In this document: one piece after another, positions 1 through 11,007 of the stretch
Position numbering within the stretch: the stretch's first letter is position 1
Layout: each line of letters starts with the position of its first letter
Assembly (NCBI RefSeq): GCF_030247195.1
Contig: NC_080671.1
Coordinates: forward strand, 106,689,845-106,753,844
Reading direction: 5' to 3'
From: Topomyia yanbarensis
Taxonomy: Eukaryota; Arthropoda; Insecta; Diptera; Culicidae
DNA: 64,000 nucleotides
Program-made: the position numbers and the translations under genes
Notes under the pieces: generated by a model
Database searches by the model: none
What the model saw: the letters and a program-made list of their open reading frames with translations, nothing else
Told to the model about the DNA's origin: nothing

Positions 1-569
1 CCAGTGCACTTGCTTGCGCAGGTGGTCTAGGAATCCGTGTCATTTCCCCTGTGTTCAGAATTGTCATATTGAAGTTGTCATAAAGGTCTTGAATTGTCTA
101 AGATCGACTATCGTCGTACAGACAGCCCACAATCGTACCGTGGGAGTTACAGTCTCCAAGAAGCAGGCGGGGCGAGGGAAGGTGTTCAATCACGTTGGAG
201 AATTTTCGATATCCTATCATGGCCCTAGGAGGAATATAAATAGAAGCAATGCAAAGATCTTTGCCTTTGTATTGTTGTTTGACAAGCGACAACTTCAATT
301 CCTGGCATCGAAGGGAGGTTAATTCGATTGAAGAAGTAGCACTTTTTGATCCCTAAAAGTACCCCTCCATATGAGTCTTCTCGATCCAAACGGATAATGT
401 TAAAATCGTGGTTTATATTAGAAGTGAGCCATGTTTCACATAGGGAAAATACATCACAATGATTGTAATTTAGCAAGTGTTTTAATGAATCAATTTTGGG
501 GATAATACTTCTGCAGTTCCACTGTAAAACAGTGATCAGATCCGTGATTCCGTCTAATAAGTTAGCCAT
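1..569 (-). pseudogene. LINE ORF2, endonuclease domain, truncated by window edge
   Basis: The ATG at 569-567 opens MANLLDGITDLITVLQWNCR, where the QWNCRS motif is the start of an exonuclease/endonuclease/phosphatase fold. CETWL (the catalytic Glu strand) follows. After a frame change near 225-298 comes IASIYIPP and LLGDCNSHGTIVG, the counterpart of the GDFNAHH-type motif with Phe changed to Cys. This domain nicks target DNA for target-primed reverse transcription. The frame change makes it non-functional here. Clade assignment (I versus Jockey) is uncertain without the reverse transcriptase. Confidence 0.65.
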
Positions 570-1584
570 CGAAGGATACGATCGCTGCAAGGAGGGGCCA
601 TTGTTCAGTCAACAGTTTTAAAAATGTTCTTACTGTTGGTAGAATAGCAACCAGCAAGTTTTTCAGAGGATCGGTAATGTTGAAAGCTGTGAATATCCAG
701 TCCATAATGTCAGAAAATTTAAGGAATCCCGTTTTAGGTTGAGTTTCTGACCGTAAAATGGCAGCACTTGGTATTATTGGTGCCCCGGGGAGTGCTAGGA
801 ACTCCTGGTTATATCTCAATTTCCCAAAACTAGGAGATATTATCTTCGGATTTGTACCAGCACTTCCAGTTGGTGAATTATTTTTATTTTGTACTCTTGT
901 TTGGGACAACCTAGGACCCTTACGAGGAAGTTCAGGTGAGTTTTGATTAGGTCTTTTCCTAGAGTTTCCAAGCAGAGCCAAAGAATGCCCCTCGCAAGGG
1001 TCGTTAGAGGCGTTATCGTCAGTTGGCAAGAGAGCGTATGGGTTTTCGGAGATAAGCTCTTTTAAGCATTTCTGCGTAAGAGCGTCTGGAGCGATCTTTG
1101 GCGGATCGCTTCAGTTGATCCGCGCGAAGTTTGTACGTTAACTGATTGAAGGTTGGGGTCCTTAAAGTGGCCAACCCCATCATTCATCAGATCATCGACA
1201 GTTATACCCGCATCACTTACCACACCGTCGATCTCCACATCTCGAGAAGGGACGCGATACTCCAGCGTAAAGAGGCTATTGCTAACGATACCATTGGCCT
1301 GTTTCAAGTCAGTAGCGACTACGCGCAGTTTATCTGATTGAACCTTTTTAATCTCGATTACGGCCGAGTAACGTTTTGTCAGCTCCCGTGCAACGTGTTT
1401 AACGGTTTATTTTTGGGCCGAAAGTATACCACCCAAGGACTAGCGGATCCATCCTGGTAAACCTTGACTGGGGGGGGGGGGGGGGGCAAGCTTTGAGACA
1501 TTGGGGGAAAGTGGGGGAAGTGGATCATTGTTCCACTTCTTCAAAAGATTCATCTTTGGAGAGGGATCCTTCTTCTTGATCCAT
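562..1584 (-). pseudogene. LINE ORF1 (Gag-like), frameshifted
   Basis: The likely start is the ATG at 1584 (MDQEEGSLSKDESFEEVEQ, then a stop). The reading continues in other frames: 1307-1062 contains LEYRVPSRDVEIDGVVSD followed by DLMNDGVGHFKDPNLQSV, the style of I-clade ORF1 proteins, and 1029-562 is a low-complexity C-terminal part. At least two frameshifts separate the pieces, one near the poly-G run. The product would bind element RNA. No intact zinc knuckle is visible. Its stop overlaps the ORF2 start codon. Confidence 0.6.
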
Positions 1585-1960
1585 TTTGTTGCGGAAGCAA
1601 CACGCTCGACCGCACTATTTAACTTAAATCAAAATAAAAAAAATCAAAAACTATAAAAAAATGGTTTAGAAAAGTAAAAAGCGAAACACTTCACCAGTTG
1701 GTTCCTTACGAACTGGTAGGTGAATTGCTCCTTCGTTTCTTTTATCGGTCACCCGCGTAACCTTCACACAGTAGAGAGCTGGTACAGCTCGTCTAAACAA
1801 AGCCGTCTTTCATGCAAGAAAACTGTTTAGAACCACACTACACTGCACTGCTGGGATAAACACCTTCACCGATATCGCCTAACTCAAGGTAATGTTACAA
1901 CAAGCAAAGCGCGTGTGTAAACTGAAAGGGCGCTCGGTTACGAATGACCCGCATAAACGA

Positions 1961-2982
1961 GAACAATAAATGGATTATTTGTACTATAGTTTTTTCACAA
2001 TTTGACATATTGTAATTCGACAATAAACAGGCCACACCGTAAATTGTTTCCGTCATTTGGGGTATTGTTTTGAGCTGGATAACAATTTGGGGAATATGGC
2101 GTTAGGTTATGTTACAATACAAAAACGACGATTTTTTTCGAACATTTTTTTCGTGGACTATACATGTACAATACCACAAATAGTCGCTTAGTTACGAGTT
2201 TCTACTATTTCTCGTATAGTTCAAATATAGTTTTCTAGCGAAATACTATACAAATAAAAACGTATAAATCAACGGTAGGATTTTGACGAACAATATTGGA
2301 AATAGTTATAGTATGTTTTTTGCTATTATACTGGCCATGTCCACCATAGGTTACTATAATGCAACAATAAGACTAATTGTTAAAACAAATTTAGGTTAAA
2401 ATGATCAATTTAGCAGAAGCGTGCATACTTTATCGACGCTGTCAAAAGGATAGACAAAAGTAAAGAACCTTACAATGTTGGTATTTTCCGCATAGTTTAT
2501 CACATTTGTAACGCTCGCATATAGTTTTAACCCTATCGATATTTAATAATCGAGATTTGATTACCTGCCATCTGGAAAGTGTTGACATCAGTGGTACTGC
2601 CGCTTTATCCAACACGCAGCGAAATTTCACATGATTAAACCAACAAAATACATTTTTGGTATCAATCGACAGTCTATTTTAGATTCGAAACTCTTTAATT
2701 GTTCAATATACAATATTTTATTGTTGAACTAACAATATTACGTTCATTCCAACCAAATTTTATTTAATTTGGTTTTGACTAGTAGTAAATCGTGTGTATT
2801 GAACATGTTTGTGTGCACCGTATTTTTCATTTCTTAATGAATATTGCTATTATTAAGAAAAATCAAAATGCATGCTTTTACAAATTTTAGAATTCCGATT
2901 TCAACAAATATCGCAGCCCAGTTACACCAAACTCAACACTGTGGTAAGTGTCAATGTTAAAATAATTAAGAACATTGGAAGT
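1961..2982. other. AT-rich intergenic stretch without recognisable gene
   Basis: No coding or RNA gene was recognised. The stretch is rich in short palindromic AACAATATT-type words (for example around 2700-2735) that recur on the other side of the BEL insertion near 10200-10450. BEL may therefore have landed inside an older AT-rich repeat. Confidence 0.5.
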
Positions 2983-2987
2983 AACAT

Positions 2988-3631
2988 TGTTACCATCACC
3001 GAATCGCCAGGAAAGTGTACAGGCCCTTTGAAAGCGCCAACCAAGACGACGCTTTAAATAGTTGTCATCAGTACGGTTTGGCAGGAGGATGTGAGGTCGA
3101 TCGTAGTGTCAAACAACAGGAAACAATATTGCGAGATTGCGAATTATTTACGTGTTGCTAGTGAACCGAAACCTAAAGCTAGTGAACTATACTAAAACTA
3201 AACCTATACTACATTATATCTTAATTGCTAAAAGCTAAGCTAAACCTATAAGTAAGTGAAAAAATGAAATCTTAGTATCTAGAAACCTTAAACTAATAGT
3301 TACCTAACTAGGTGGGCGAACCACGTTGGATTGAAGACCAAGTGTCGATTGCCAAGAAGGCCACTATACATTGTATTTGCGTGAGTTGAAAACAGACAGT
3401 AGTATCGATTATATCAAGAATGAATTTATTATAATCTGATTGATTGTAATTACAGTTAATTTCACACACTCCGAGTTGGATTGCTGATCCTTAAAAGTAC
3501 TTGGGAGAAGAACACTAAATTGTAAGGTACACACATTAAAATCATAACCTTAAACTAATTTGATGATTTCAGCTTGAGCTGACAAATAAATTGCTGCTAA
3601 CAGAAAGTGATACTTCTTGTTTATCTCAACA
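2988..3631 (+). repeat. BEL 5' LTR (644 bp)
   Basis: Starts TGTTACCATCACC and ends CTCAACA. It matches 9389-10032 base for base wherever I compared them. It should hold the promoter and polyadenylation signals of the element. The AACAT duplication precedes it. Confidence 0.95.
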
Positions 3632-3677
3632 AACTCAAGAATTTAGTGGATTCTACGATCCTATACCGAGCAGTGTG

Positions 3678-6600
3678 ATGGCAAACAACAACAGCAGCTG
3701 TGCCGTGTGCAATCGCCCTGATTGGGCTGAAAAGTTGGTTCAATGTGACAATTGTGATCATTGGTACCACTTCACCTGCGCTGGTGTCACCGATTCTATT
3801 CAACATCGCGATTGGACGTGCACAAGCTGCCTGCCATTAGTCGTGAGTAGTGAATCAGGGACTGTATCGTCGCGATGCTCAGCTATCGCCGCACTGGAGC
3901 TCCAAAGACTAGAGGAGGAGCAAGAAATCAAAAGAAAGCGGTTCTTGCAGGAGAAAGCCCTGGAGAAAAGGCGAATCTTAGAACAAGAAGCTGTCGATAG
4001 AAAGAAGCTGGAAGAGGAGGAAAATATGGAGAGAACCTTTCTTCAAGAGAAATATGAACTTAAGAAAGTTCAAATCGATACAAAAAGTGATGGCGGTAGT
4101 ATTGTCAGTAGAGGAAGTAGGGGTCGGAACAGTGTTGAAAGGGTTGTTCAATGGATACAAAACGATGCAAAGGACGCTCTCAACAGTACAGCTAATAATG
4201 GTAAGGCACCATATCGGAACGATGCCCAGAAACTCGTGGCGCAACTTCGATACACTGTACCGAACTCCCCCAGGAAAAACTCCATGTCTGGAAGCCGGCA
4301 GTCAGAATCTACGCACCATGCCTCTACTCCCGAGCCACCGTCACCATTTATGTACGCACCTTCTGGAAGCAGCGAACGGTCCATCTCCCGACAGCATGGT
4401 GCTAGAATCAGAGAGGTATTGCCACCTGTGCTATCAGAGTACAAACAGGAGGGCAACACTTTGAGTCATGAGCAAGCCGGAGGAGAAATGTACGCTGGTA
4501 ATCTATCGCCAACTCAGATTGCAGCACGGCGCGTAATGTCTCGCGGCCTACCAGAATTCAGTGGCAACCCAGAAGACTGGCCAGTGTTCCTAAGCCAATT
4601 CAATATTACGACGGAGTGCTGTGGGTTTAGTCACGCAGAAAATCTCGTTAGATTGCAACATTGTCTGAAAGGAATGGCCCTAGATTCCGTTCGTAGTCGC
4701 TTGCTTCTTCCAAGCTCCGTGCCGCAAGTGATGGAAACACTTAAAATGCTTTATGGCCGTCCTGCATTACTCATTAACTCTTTAATACAGCGGGTACGCA
4801 ACACACCGGCCCCAAAAATCGAAAAACTACACACAGTAGTGGAGTTCGGAATGGAGCTGCAGAGTCTCTGTGACCACCTTATAGCAGCGAATCAGGAGGC
4901 TCATCTGACAAACCCGTCTCTTCTTCAAGAGCTAGAGGAGAAACTTCCAGCTCATTTGAAACTCCAGTGGGCTGTACATAAACAACCACTACACACCGTC
5001 ACCTTGAAAACCTTTGCTGATTTCATGTCGCACTTGGTCTCCGCAGCTAGCCAAGTTACATCGCTTACTGACTGTAAGGCTGATCACCGTCGTTCAGAAA
5101 GGGACCCCAAGTCAAAACAGCAAAATAGTGGATTCCTTCATGCTCACTCCGAGGCAGATGAAGAGATGGTGACGAGTTCGCAGGCAGACAGCCCTGCGCG
5201 TAAGTGTCTGGTATGTGAAGAAGTGAATCATCGCGTAAAAGATTGTGAACTGTTCAATAGCATGGATGTGGAGGAAAGATGGCGAAAAGTTAATAGCCAC
5301 CGATTGTGTCGCACTTGTCTCAACCAGCACGGTAGAAGACGTTGTCGAATTACAATCCAATGTGGGATTGATGGATGTCAGTTCAAACACCACCGCCTCC
5401 TACATAGTAAACCTGAAAATGCAACAACTTCAGAAAGTCTTACTCACCGAGATCTAGCACCAAAGGCACTATTTCGAATCATTCCGGTAACAGTTCACGG
5501 AAAAATGGGTTCTGTTGACACGTTCGCCTTTCTGGACGATGGATCTTCATTGACACTCGTGGAACGGTCGCTAGCGGAACAATTGGGAGAAAATGGACCA
5601 TCACGCGGACTTATTCTGAAATGGACAGGCAATGTAACTCGTTGTGAGTCAGGCTCTCAAGAAGTTTCGTTCGGTATCTCGGGACAAAATACAGGAAACC
5701 AATTCCAAGTAAAACGAGCCAGAACCGTGTCTGAACTAAATCTCCCCATTCAATCACTCAACCTTAATGAATTAATGGAGCAGTATCCACATTTGAAAGG
5801 CCTTCCAATACACGATTATAAGAGCGCTCAGCCGCGTATCCTCTTGGGTTTAGACCAATTAAAACTATCGTTGCCTTTGAAGTATCGAGAAGGACGTGAA
5901 GGAGACCCCGTGGCCGCCAAGACCCGCCTAGGTTGGTGCATTTATGGTGGAAGTTATGAGAACACCACAGTTGGAGTAACCTACCACATTCTGGATGCAC
6001 CGGAGGAAAGCTTGCATGATATGGTGAAACAGTATTTCGGCCAAGAAGATGCAGGGGTGAAATTATCTCTAGCTTTGGAGCCAACCGACGAAAAGAGAGC
6101 AAGACAAATTCTCGAACATACAACAAAACGGGCGAATGGTCAATACGAAACAGGTCTCTTATGGCGATATGATCACTTCGAGCTACCAGACAGCTACCAT
6201 ATGGCATTACGTCGCCTAGAATGCTTGGAGCGAAGGATGCAACGAGATCCATTATTGAAAGACAATCTGCATAGGCAGATTAAAGAGTACCAATCGAAAG
6301 GTTACGCCCATCGTGCATCAGCAAGTGAACTGTCTAGGGCTGACCCTCGCAGGATATGGTATCTGCCGCTAGGAGCTGTGATAAACCCGAGGAAACCCGA
6401 AAAGATTCGATTGATTTGGGATGCCGCGGCAAGCGTATGCGGCATATCGCTAAACTCGGTCCTTCTGAAAGGCCCCGATCAACTATGCTCTCTACCAGGT
6501 GCCTTGTTTCGTTTTCGTCAACGACCCATAGCAGTGAGCGGAGACATCCGTGAAATGTTTCACCAAATACGTATTCGTTCGGAGGATTGTCAATCCCAGC

Positions 6601-9458
6601 GGTTTCTTTGGCGCGATGATCCAAACCGTAAGCCGGATATTTTTCTGATGGATGTGGCCACCTTCGGGGCCACATGTTCACCGTGTTCTGCACAGTACGT
6701 CAAGAACCGAAATGCAAAGGAATTTGCTGATAAGTGGCCTAGGGCTGCCGAAGCAATTATCGAAGGACACTATGTCGACGATTACTTGGATAGCTTCGAT
6801 TCCATTGACGAGGCCAAGCTTATCACGACAGAAGTAACGATGATCCACCAGAAAGGCGGATTTGAAATCCGTAATTGGCTGTCCAATGCACCCGAAGTGT
6901 TGAATCACCTCAAAGAGCCTTCAAAAACAGTTGTCAAAAATTTGGATCTTGACAAAGGCGATAACAAAGAACGAGTGCTAGGCATGTTGTGGTTAACTGA
7001 AGCAGATTCACTCGGGTTTTCGACACAGATGCGAGAAGACATAGCGAAAATAATCGCAGAAGAACAGCGACCGACAAAACGACAAGTCTTAAAGTGCGTC
7101 ATGAGTTTATTCGACCCCTTAGGCATATTGGCACTATTCTCTGTTCATGGTAAGATTTTGATCCAGCGAATATGGCGCTCAGGAATATCGTGGGACGACG
7201 AAATAGAGGATGGAGAGTACGAGTTATGGAGGAAATGGATAGGATTTCTCCCTTCCTTGGTTGACATTCAAATTCCTAGATGCTATATGATGAATTTCAA
7301 CCCATCAGCCGAGCTCTCTACCCAACTACACATATTTGTAGACGCGAGTGAAGAGGCATGTAGCTCTGTAGCTTACCTACGCTTCGTTTTGCCGGAAAAC
7401 ACAATCTCATGTGCCATTGTATCAGCTAAAACGAAGGTAGCTCCGCTCAAACCGCTGTCGATACCTCGCCTGGAGCTGCAAGCCGCTATACTGGGTGCTC
7501 GATTAGCTCGCTTCATAGAGGAGAACCACAACATAAAGATTGACGAAAAGATTTTCTGGTCAGACTCAAGAATCGTTCTGGCGTGGATTAGATCTGACAG
7601 CAGACGATACAGCCAGTACGTTTCATGTCGGATAGGAGAAATTCTCACTCTAACCGAAGTAGACGAATGGAAGTGGGTACCTACTAAAATAAATATTGCA
7701 GACAAAGCTACGAAGTGGGGTTATAGCCCAGGCTTCAACTGGAAGCAATGGTTTACTGGACCTGAATTTCTGTATCTTCACGAACGCATGTGGCCGGAAC
7801 AGCCAAATCTTAAGAAAATGCGCACAGAAGAAGAGCTTAGACCTTGCTACGTTCATTTAGTTATACAAGAACGTCCCATTATACAGTTTGAACGGTTTTC
7901 CCGCTGGAAAAAGCTGCTGCGAACAGTTGCATATGTATACCGGTTTCTCTCCAACGCAAAGGTGGCTCGACAGTCGCGCTCCACAGGATGCCTTACGCAA
8001 GACGAAATAATTGCTGCGGAAAACTCTATTTTGCGTTTATGCCAACTAGAAAGCTATCCTGATGAATGTGCCATCCTGAAGACAACGCGAGGACAGGGTA
8101 CTCTTAGTAAGAGCAGTCAGCTATACGGTCAAAATCCTATATTGGATGAACATGGTGTTATCCGGCGAAATGGGCGAATTCCAATGGAAGTGAATGTTGG
8201 GTTCGGTGTGAAATATCCCATCCTTCTTCCCAAGCAACACCGAGTCACCCAATTGTTGCTGGACGATTATCACCGAAGATATCACCACGCCAACAACGAA
8301 ACAGTTGTGAACGAGGTAAGGCAAAATTTCTATATTCCTCATCTTCGAACCACTATAAGAAAAATAGCCCGACAATGTCAGAGATGCAAAATACAAAAAT
8401 CCCAACCAATAACCCCAATGATGGCACCATTACCAACTGCGCGATTATCCGCATTCGTTCGGCCATTCTCCTACATTGGCTTGGACTTTTTTGGACCTAT
8501 ATTGGTTAAATCAGGGAGAAGTGACGTGAAGAGGTGGGTGGCACTGTTCACTTGCCTTACAATAAGAGCAGTGCATTTAGAAGTCGCACACAGCCTGAGC
8601 GCAGAAAGCTGCATTATGTGTTTCCGAAGATTCGTCGCACGACGTGGAGCACCTTTGCAGGTGTACTCAGACAATGGAACCAACTTCGTGGGTGCTGAGC
8701 GAATATTGCAGGAGCAAATTCATCGCGGGCTGGCTGAAACATTCACCAACGAGCATACCAAATGGGTTTTCAATCCACCATCAGCTCCCCACATGGGTGG
8801 TGCATGGGAGCGAATGGTATACTCAATCAAGACGGCAATGTTCAGTATAGACAGTGGAAGAAAGTTACACGATGAGGCGTTCCTAACGCTGTTGGCAGAA
8901 GCCGAGAGTATCGTGAACTGCAGACCTTTAACATACCTCCCCTTGGAGTCAGCGGAGCAGGAGGCTTTAACTCCTAACCATTTCTTACTGGGAAGCTCAA
9001 TTGGAGTTAAACAACCGGCCGCAATCCCAACGGATTCACGATTGGCCCTTCGATCTAGCTGGAACCAGATTCGCCACCAGTCAGATCTGTTCTGGAATCG
9101 GTGGCTTCGCGAATACCTTCCAACTATATGTAGACGAACAAAATGGTTTGAGGACACGCGAGCAGTCGAAGTGGGAGATCTGGTATTCATCGCAGATGGG
9201 AAAAAACGGAATAATTGGATACGTGGAAAGGTGGTAGAACTTAGGCGAAGTACAGATGAGAAAGTTCGTAAGGCACTGATCCAGACTACGACAGGCATTC
9301 TAGTGCGTCCTGTGTGCAAGCTGGCGATCTTAGATGTTCAAGAAAATGGTAAAACTGCTTCCAATACGCAGAGTTACGGGGGCCGGGATGTTACCATCAC
9401 CGAATCGCCAGGAAAGTGTACAGGCCCTTTGAAAGCGCCAACCAAGACGACGCTTTAA
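3678..9458 (+). CDS. BEL/Pao Gag-Pol polyprotein with N-terminal PHD finger
   Basis: I chose the ATG at 3678, about 46 bases after the 5' LTR. The open frame further upstream has no ATG and lies in the LTR. Product about 1,926 aa. Order: a perfect C4HC3 PHD finger (Cys8, 11, 23, 26, His31, Cys34, 48, 51); a Glu/Lys-rich coiled coil at about 68-135; a Gag region; a CX2CX4HX4C zinc knuckle near 509-522; an aspartic protease with LDDGSS near 620; Pao-type reverse transcriptase with YVDD near 1032; an RNase H region; and an integrase with an HHCC zinc site and D, D, E in GLDFFG, SDNGTNF and GGAWERM (about 1600-1710). A C-terminal domain follows. No stop or frameshift is present. The stop codon lies 70 bp inside the 3' LTR, so the last residues are LTR-encoded. 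PHD fingers usually read histone tails; a role in targeting is inference. Confidence 0.93.
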   Translation: MANNNSSCAVCNRPDWAEKLVQCDNCDHWYHFTCAGVTDSIQHRDWTCTSCLPLVVSSESGTVSSRCSAIAALELQRLEEEQEIKRKRFLQEKALEKRRILEQEAVDRKKLEEEENMERTFLQEKYELKKVQIDTKSDGGSIVSRGSRGRNSVERVVQWIQNDAKDALNSTANNGKAPYRNDAQKLVAQLRYTVPNSPRKNSMSGSRQSESTHHASTPEPPSPFMYAPSGSSERSISRQHGARIREVLPPVLSEYKQEGNTLSHEQAGGEMYAGNLSPTQIAARRVMSRGLPEFSGNPEDWPVFLSQFNITTECCGFSHAENLVRLQHCLKGMALDSVRSRLLLPSSVPQVMETLKMLYGRPALLINSLIQRVRNTPAPKIEKLHTVVEFGMELQSLCDHLIAANQEAHLTNPSLLQELEEKLPAHLKLQWAVHKQPLHTVTLKTFADFMSHLVSAASQVTSLTDCKADHRRSERDPKSKQQNSGFLHAHSEADEEMVTSSQADSPARKCLVCEEVNHRVKDCELFNSMDVEERWRKVNSHRLCRTCLNQHGRRRCRITIQCGIDGCQFKHHRLLHSKPENATTSESLTHRDLAPKALFRIIPVTVHGKMGSVDTFAFLDDGSSLTLVERSLAEQLGENGPSRGLILKWTGNVTRCESGSQEVSFGISGQNTGNQFQVKRARTVSELNLPIQSLNLNELMEQYPHLKGLPIHDYKSAQPRILLGLDQLKLSLPLKYREGREGDPVAAKTRLGWCIYGGSYENTTVGVTYHILDAPEESLHDMVKQYFGQEDAGVKLSLALEPTDEKRARQILEHTTKRANGQYETGLLWRYDHFELPDSYHMALRRLECLERRMQRDPLLKDNLHRQIKEYQSKGYAHRASASELSRADPRRIWYLPLGAVINPRKPEKIRLIWDAAASVCGISLNSVLLKGPDQLCSLPGALFRFRQRPIAVSGDIREMFHQIRIRSEDCQSQRFLWRDDPNRKPDIFLMDVATFGATCSPCSAQYVKNRNAKEFADKWPRAAEAIIEGHYVDDYLDSFDSIDEAKLITTEVTMIHQKGGFEIRNWLSNAPEVLNHLKEPSKTVVKNLDLDKGDNKERVLGMLWLTEADSLGFSTQMREDIAKIIAEEQRPTKRQVLKCVMSLFDPLGILALFSVHGKILIQRIWRSGISWDDEIEDGEYELWRKWIGFLPSLVDIQIPRCYMMNFNPSAELSTQLHIFVDASEEACSSVAYLRFVLPENTISCAIVSAKTKVAPLKPLSIPRLELQAAILGARLARFIEENHNIKIDEKIFWSDSRIVLAWIRSDSRRYSQYVSCRIGEILTLTEVDEWKWVPTKINIADKATKWGYSPGFNWKQWFTGPEFLYLHERMWPEQPNLKKMRTEEELRPCYVHLVIQERPIIQFERFSRWKKLLRTVAYVYRFLSNAKVARQSRSTGCLTQDEIIAAENSILRLCQLESYPDECAILKTTRGQGTLSKSSQLYGQNPILDEHGVIRRNGRIPMEVNVGFGVKYPILLPKQHRVTQLLLDDYHRRYHHANNETVVNEVRQNFYIPHLRTTIRKIARQCQRCKIQKSQPITPMMAPLPTARLSAFVRPFSYIGLDFFGPILVKSGRSDVKRWVALFTCLTIRAVHLEVAHSLSAESCIMCFRRFVARRGAPLQVYSDNGTNFVGAERILQEQIHRGLAETFTNEHTKWVFNPPSAPHMGGAWERMVYSIKTAMFSIDSGRKLHDEAFLTLLAEAESIVNCRPLTYLPLESAEQEALTPNHFLLGSSIGVKQPAAIPTDSRLALRSSWNQIRHQSDLFWNRWLREYLPTICRRTKWFEDTRAVEVGDLVFIADGKKRNNWIRGKVVELRRSTDEKVRKALIQTTTGILVRPVCKLAILDVQENGKTASNTQSYGGRDVTITESPGKCTGPLKAPTKTTL

Positions 9459-10032
9459 ATAGTTGTCATCAGTACGGTTTGGCAGGAGGATGTGAGGTCG
9501 ATCGTAGTGTCAAACAACAGGAAACAATATTGCGAGATTGCGAATTATTTACGTGTTGCTAGTGAACCGAAACCTAAAGCTAGTGAACTATACTAAAACT
9601 AAACCTATACTACATTATATCTTAATTGCTAAAAGCTAAGCTAAACCTATAAGTAAGTGAAAAAATGAAATCTTAGTATCTAGAAACCTTAAACTAATAG
9701 TTACCTAACTAGGTGGGCGAACCACGTTGGATTGAAGACCAAGTGTCGATTGCCAAGAAGGCCACTATACATTGTATTTGCGTGAGTTGAAAACAGACAG
9801 TAGTATCGATTATATCAAGAATGAATTTATTATAATCTGATTGATTGTAATTACAGTTAATTTCACACACTCCGAGTTGGATTGCTGATCCTTAAAAGTA
9901 CTTGGGAGAAGAACACTAAATTGTAAGGTACACACATTAAAATCATAACCTTAAACTAATTTGATGATTTCAGCTTGAGCTGACAAATAAATTGCTGCTA
10001 ACAGAAAGTGATACTTCTTGTTTATCTCAACA
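9389..10032 (+). repeat. BEL 3' LTR (644 bp)
   Basis: Same sequence as 2988-3631. Its first 70 bp are translated as the C-terminus of the polyprotein. It is followed by AACAT, the copy of the 5-bp target duplication. Confidence 0.95.
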
Positions 10033-10037
10033 AACAT

Positions 10038-10700
10038 AACCTTTGACACTTTCAGAACAAACTCAAAATGCTGAAAATAAATAGCTGGCAAATGATCCTG
10101 CAACGTCTTTAAATTTACAGTAAGTTTAAAAATAAAACAATAAAATTATTGAGCTTTATTTTTATTAACAAACATCAACAGTAAATATTTTCTTCTATAT
10201 TCGTTGTTGTTTCAACTGAATCATATTGTTGGACCAATCGTGTTCACAATATTAGATCAATAATATTGGCAATCGTTTCAACAATTATATTGTTGATTCA
10301 ACCGATGATGTGATTGAAATCTAGAAACGTCAAAACCAGAATTTATTATGGAAATAACAATATTACGGATTGAATCAAGTATTGAATATTATTAGCCCTG
10401 AGATAATAATAATTATTGTTTAGTTTAAACCAGAATATTGTTATATCTACAATTCATTTTTCTGCGTGAATTGAGCTATTTCCAGTATCGAGCAAAGAAC
10501 ACAATTTTCTTCATATTATTGTGAGCTCGTCCCAACATCTTGAGCTGGGCAAATCGGAATTAGCTAGTACCGATAATTATGAGTGGCATAATGAATGACC
10601 ATGACCATAGGAGAATAAAAACATACCATATCGCATATGGTTGAAACTACCATACAGGATGTGAACTTGTTCAAATATATTTGATTAATTTGAGTTGTTA
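10038..10700. other. Intergenic, no gene recognised
   Basis: AT-rich, with repeated AACAATAT/ATATTGTT words resembling 1961-2982. No coding or RNA feature was recognised. Confidence 0.5.
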
Positions 10701-10707
10701 ATTTTAT

Positions 10708-11000
10708 CACAGACTAACAGACATAACACTATGAGGGAATTCCCTCAAAAAACATCGATCCGACAATTTTCCCAGAACACTAGCTCCACCTTTTATTCAC
10801 AGTCCCAAACACTCATTTACTGGTGGGTTACCCAGGTTTGGGAACAATTTTTCACTAGTGGTCTATCCCCCATATGCTTGTTCATATGTCAGTGGCGCCA
10901 TAATTTCAAATGTGGTCACAGTCCTAACTACAAATATATTTAAAATGACCGTTAAAACGGGCGAAGCTTTGTTTTTGAGTGTTATGTCTGTTAGTCTGTG
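10708..11000. mobile_element. MITE with CACAGACTAACAGACATAAC inverted ends
   Basis: The left end CACAGACTAACAGACATAAC(ACT) is matched perfectly in reverse complement at the right end (10978-11000). ATTTTAT flanks both sides (10701-10707 and 11001-11007), a 7-bp target duplication; because the flank and TIR are partly palindromic it could also be read as 5 bp. About 293 bp, without transposase. The TIR resembles that of the 54062-54475 element, which also has a 7-bp duplication. Superfamily not assigned. Confidence 0.85.
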
Positions 11001-11007
11001 ATTTTAT

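Larger units (their letters stand above)
1..1960 (-). mobile_element. I-like non-LTR retrotransposon, 5' half, decayed
   Basis: Minus-strand reading gives a Gag-like ORF1 followed by an ORF2 that begins with an apurinic-type endonuclease domain. That is the order of autonomous I/Jockey-group LINEs. Both frames carry shifts, so this copy is dead. The element runs off the left window edge within the endonuclease, so reverse transcriptase is not seen. Bases about 1585-1960 have no ORF and are probably 5' UTR, though the exact 5' end is not visible. A 17-base G run at 1470-1486 interrupts ORF1. Confidence 0.75.
2983..10037 (+). mobile_element. Complete BEL/Pao LTR retrotransposon with target-site duplication
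   Basis: The element proper is 2988-10032 (7,045 bp). It has two 644-bp LTRs that I could not distinguish by eye, each starting TGTTACC and ending AACA. It is flanked by a perfect 5-bp duplication AACAT at 2983-2987 and 10033-10037. One long Gag-Pol frame fills the interior. A purine-rich tract, ACGGGGGCCGGGA, sits directly before the 3' LTR and is the likely polypurine primer. Matching LTRs plus an open frame point to very recent insertion and possible activity. Confidence 0.95.

Noticed and set aside
3591..3677. 29-codon N-terminal extension of the BEL polyprotein
   Set aside because: It starts at TTG inside the 5' LTR and would need non-AUG initiation. The first ATG, at 3678, directly precedes the PHD finger.
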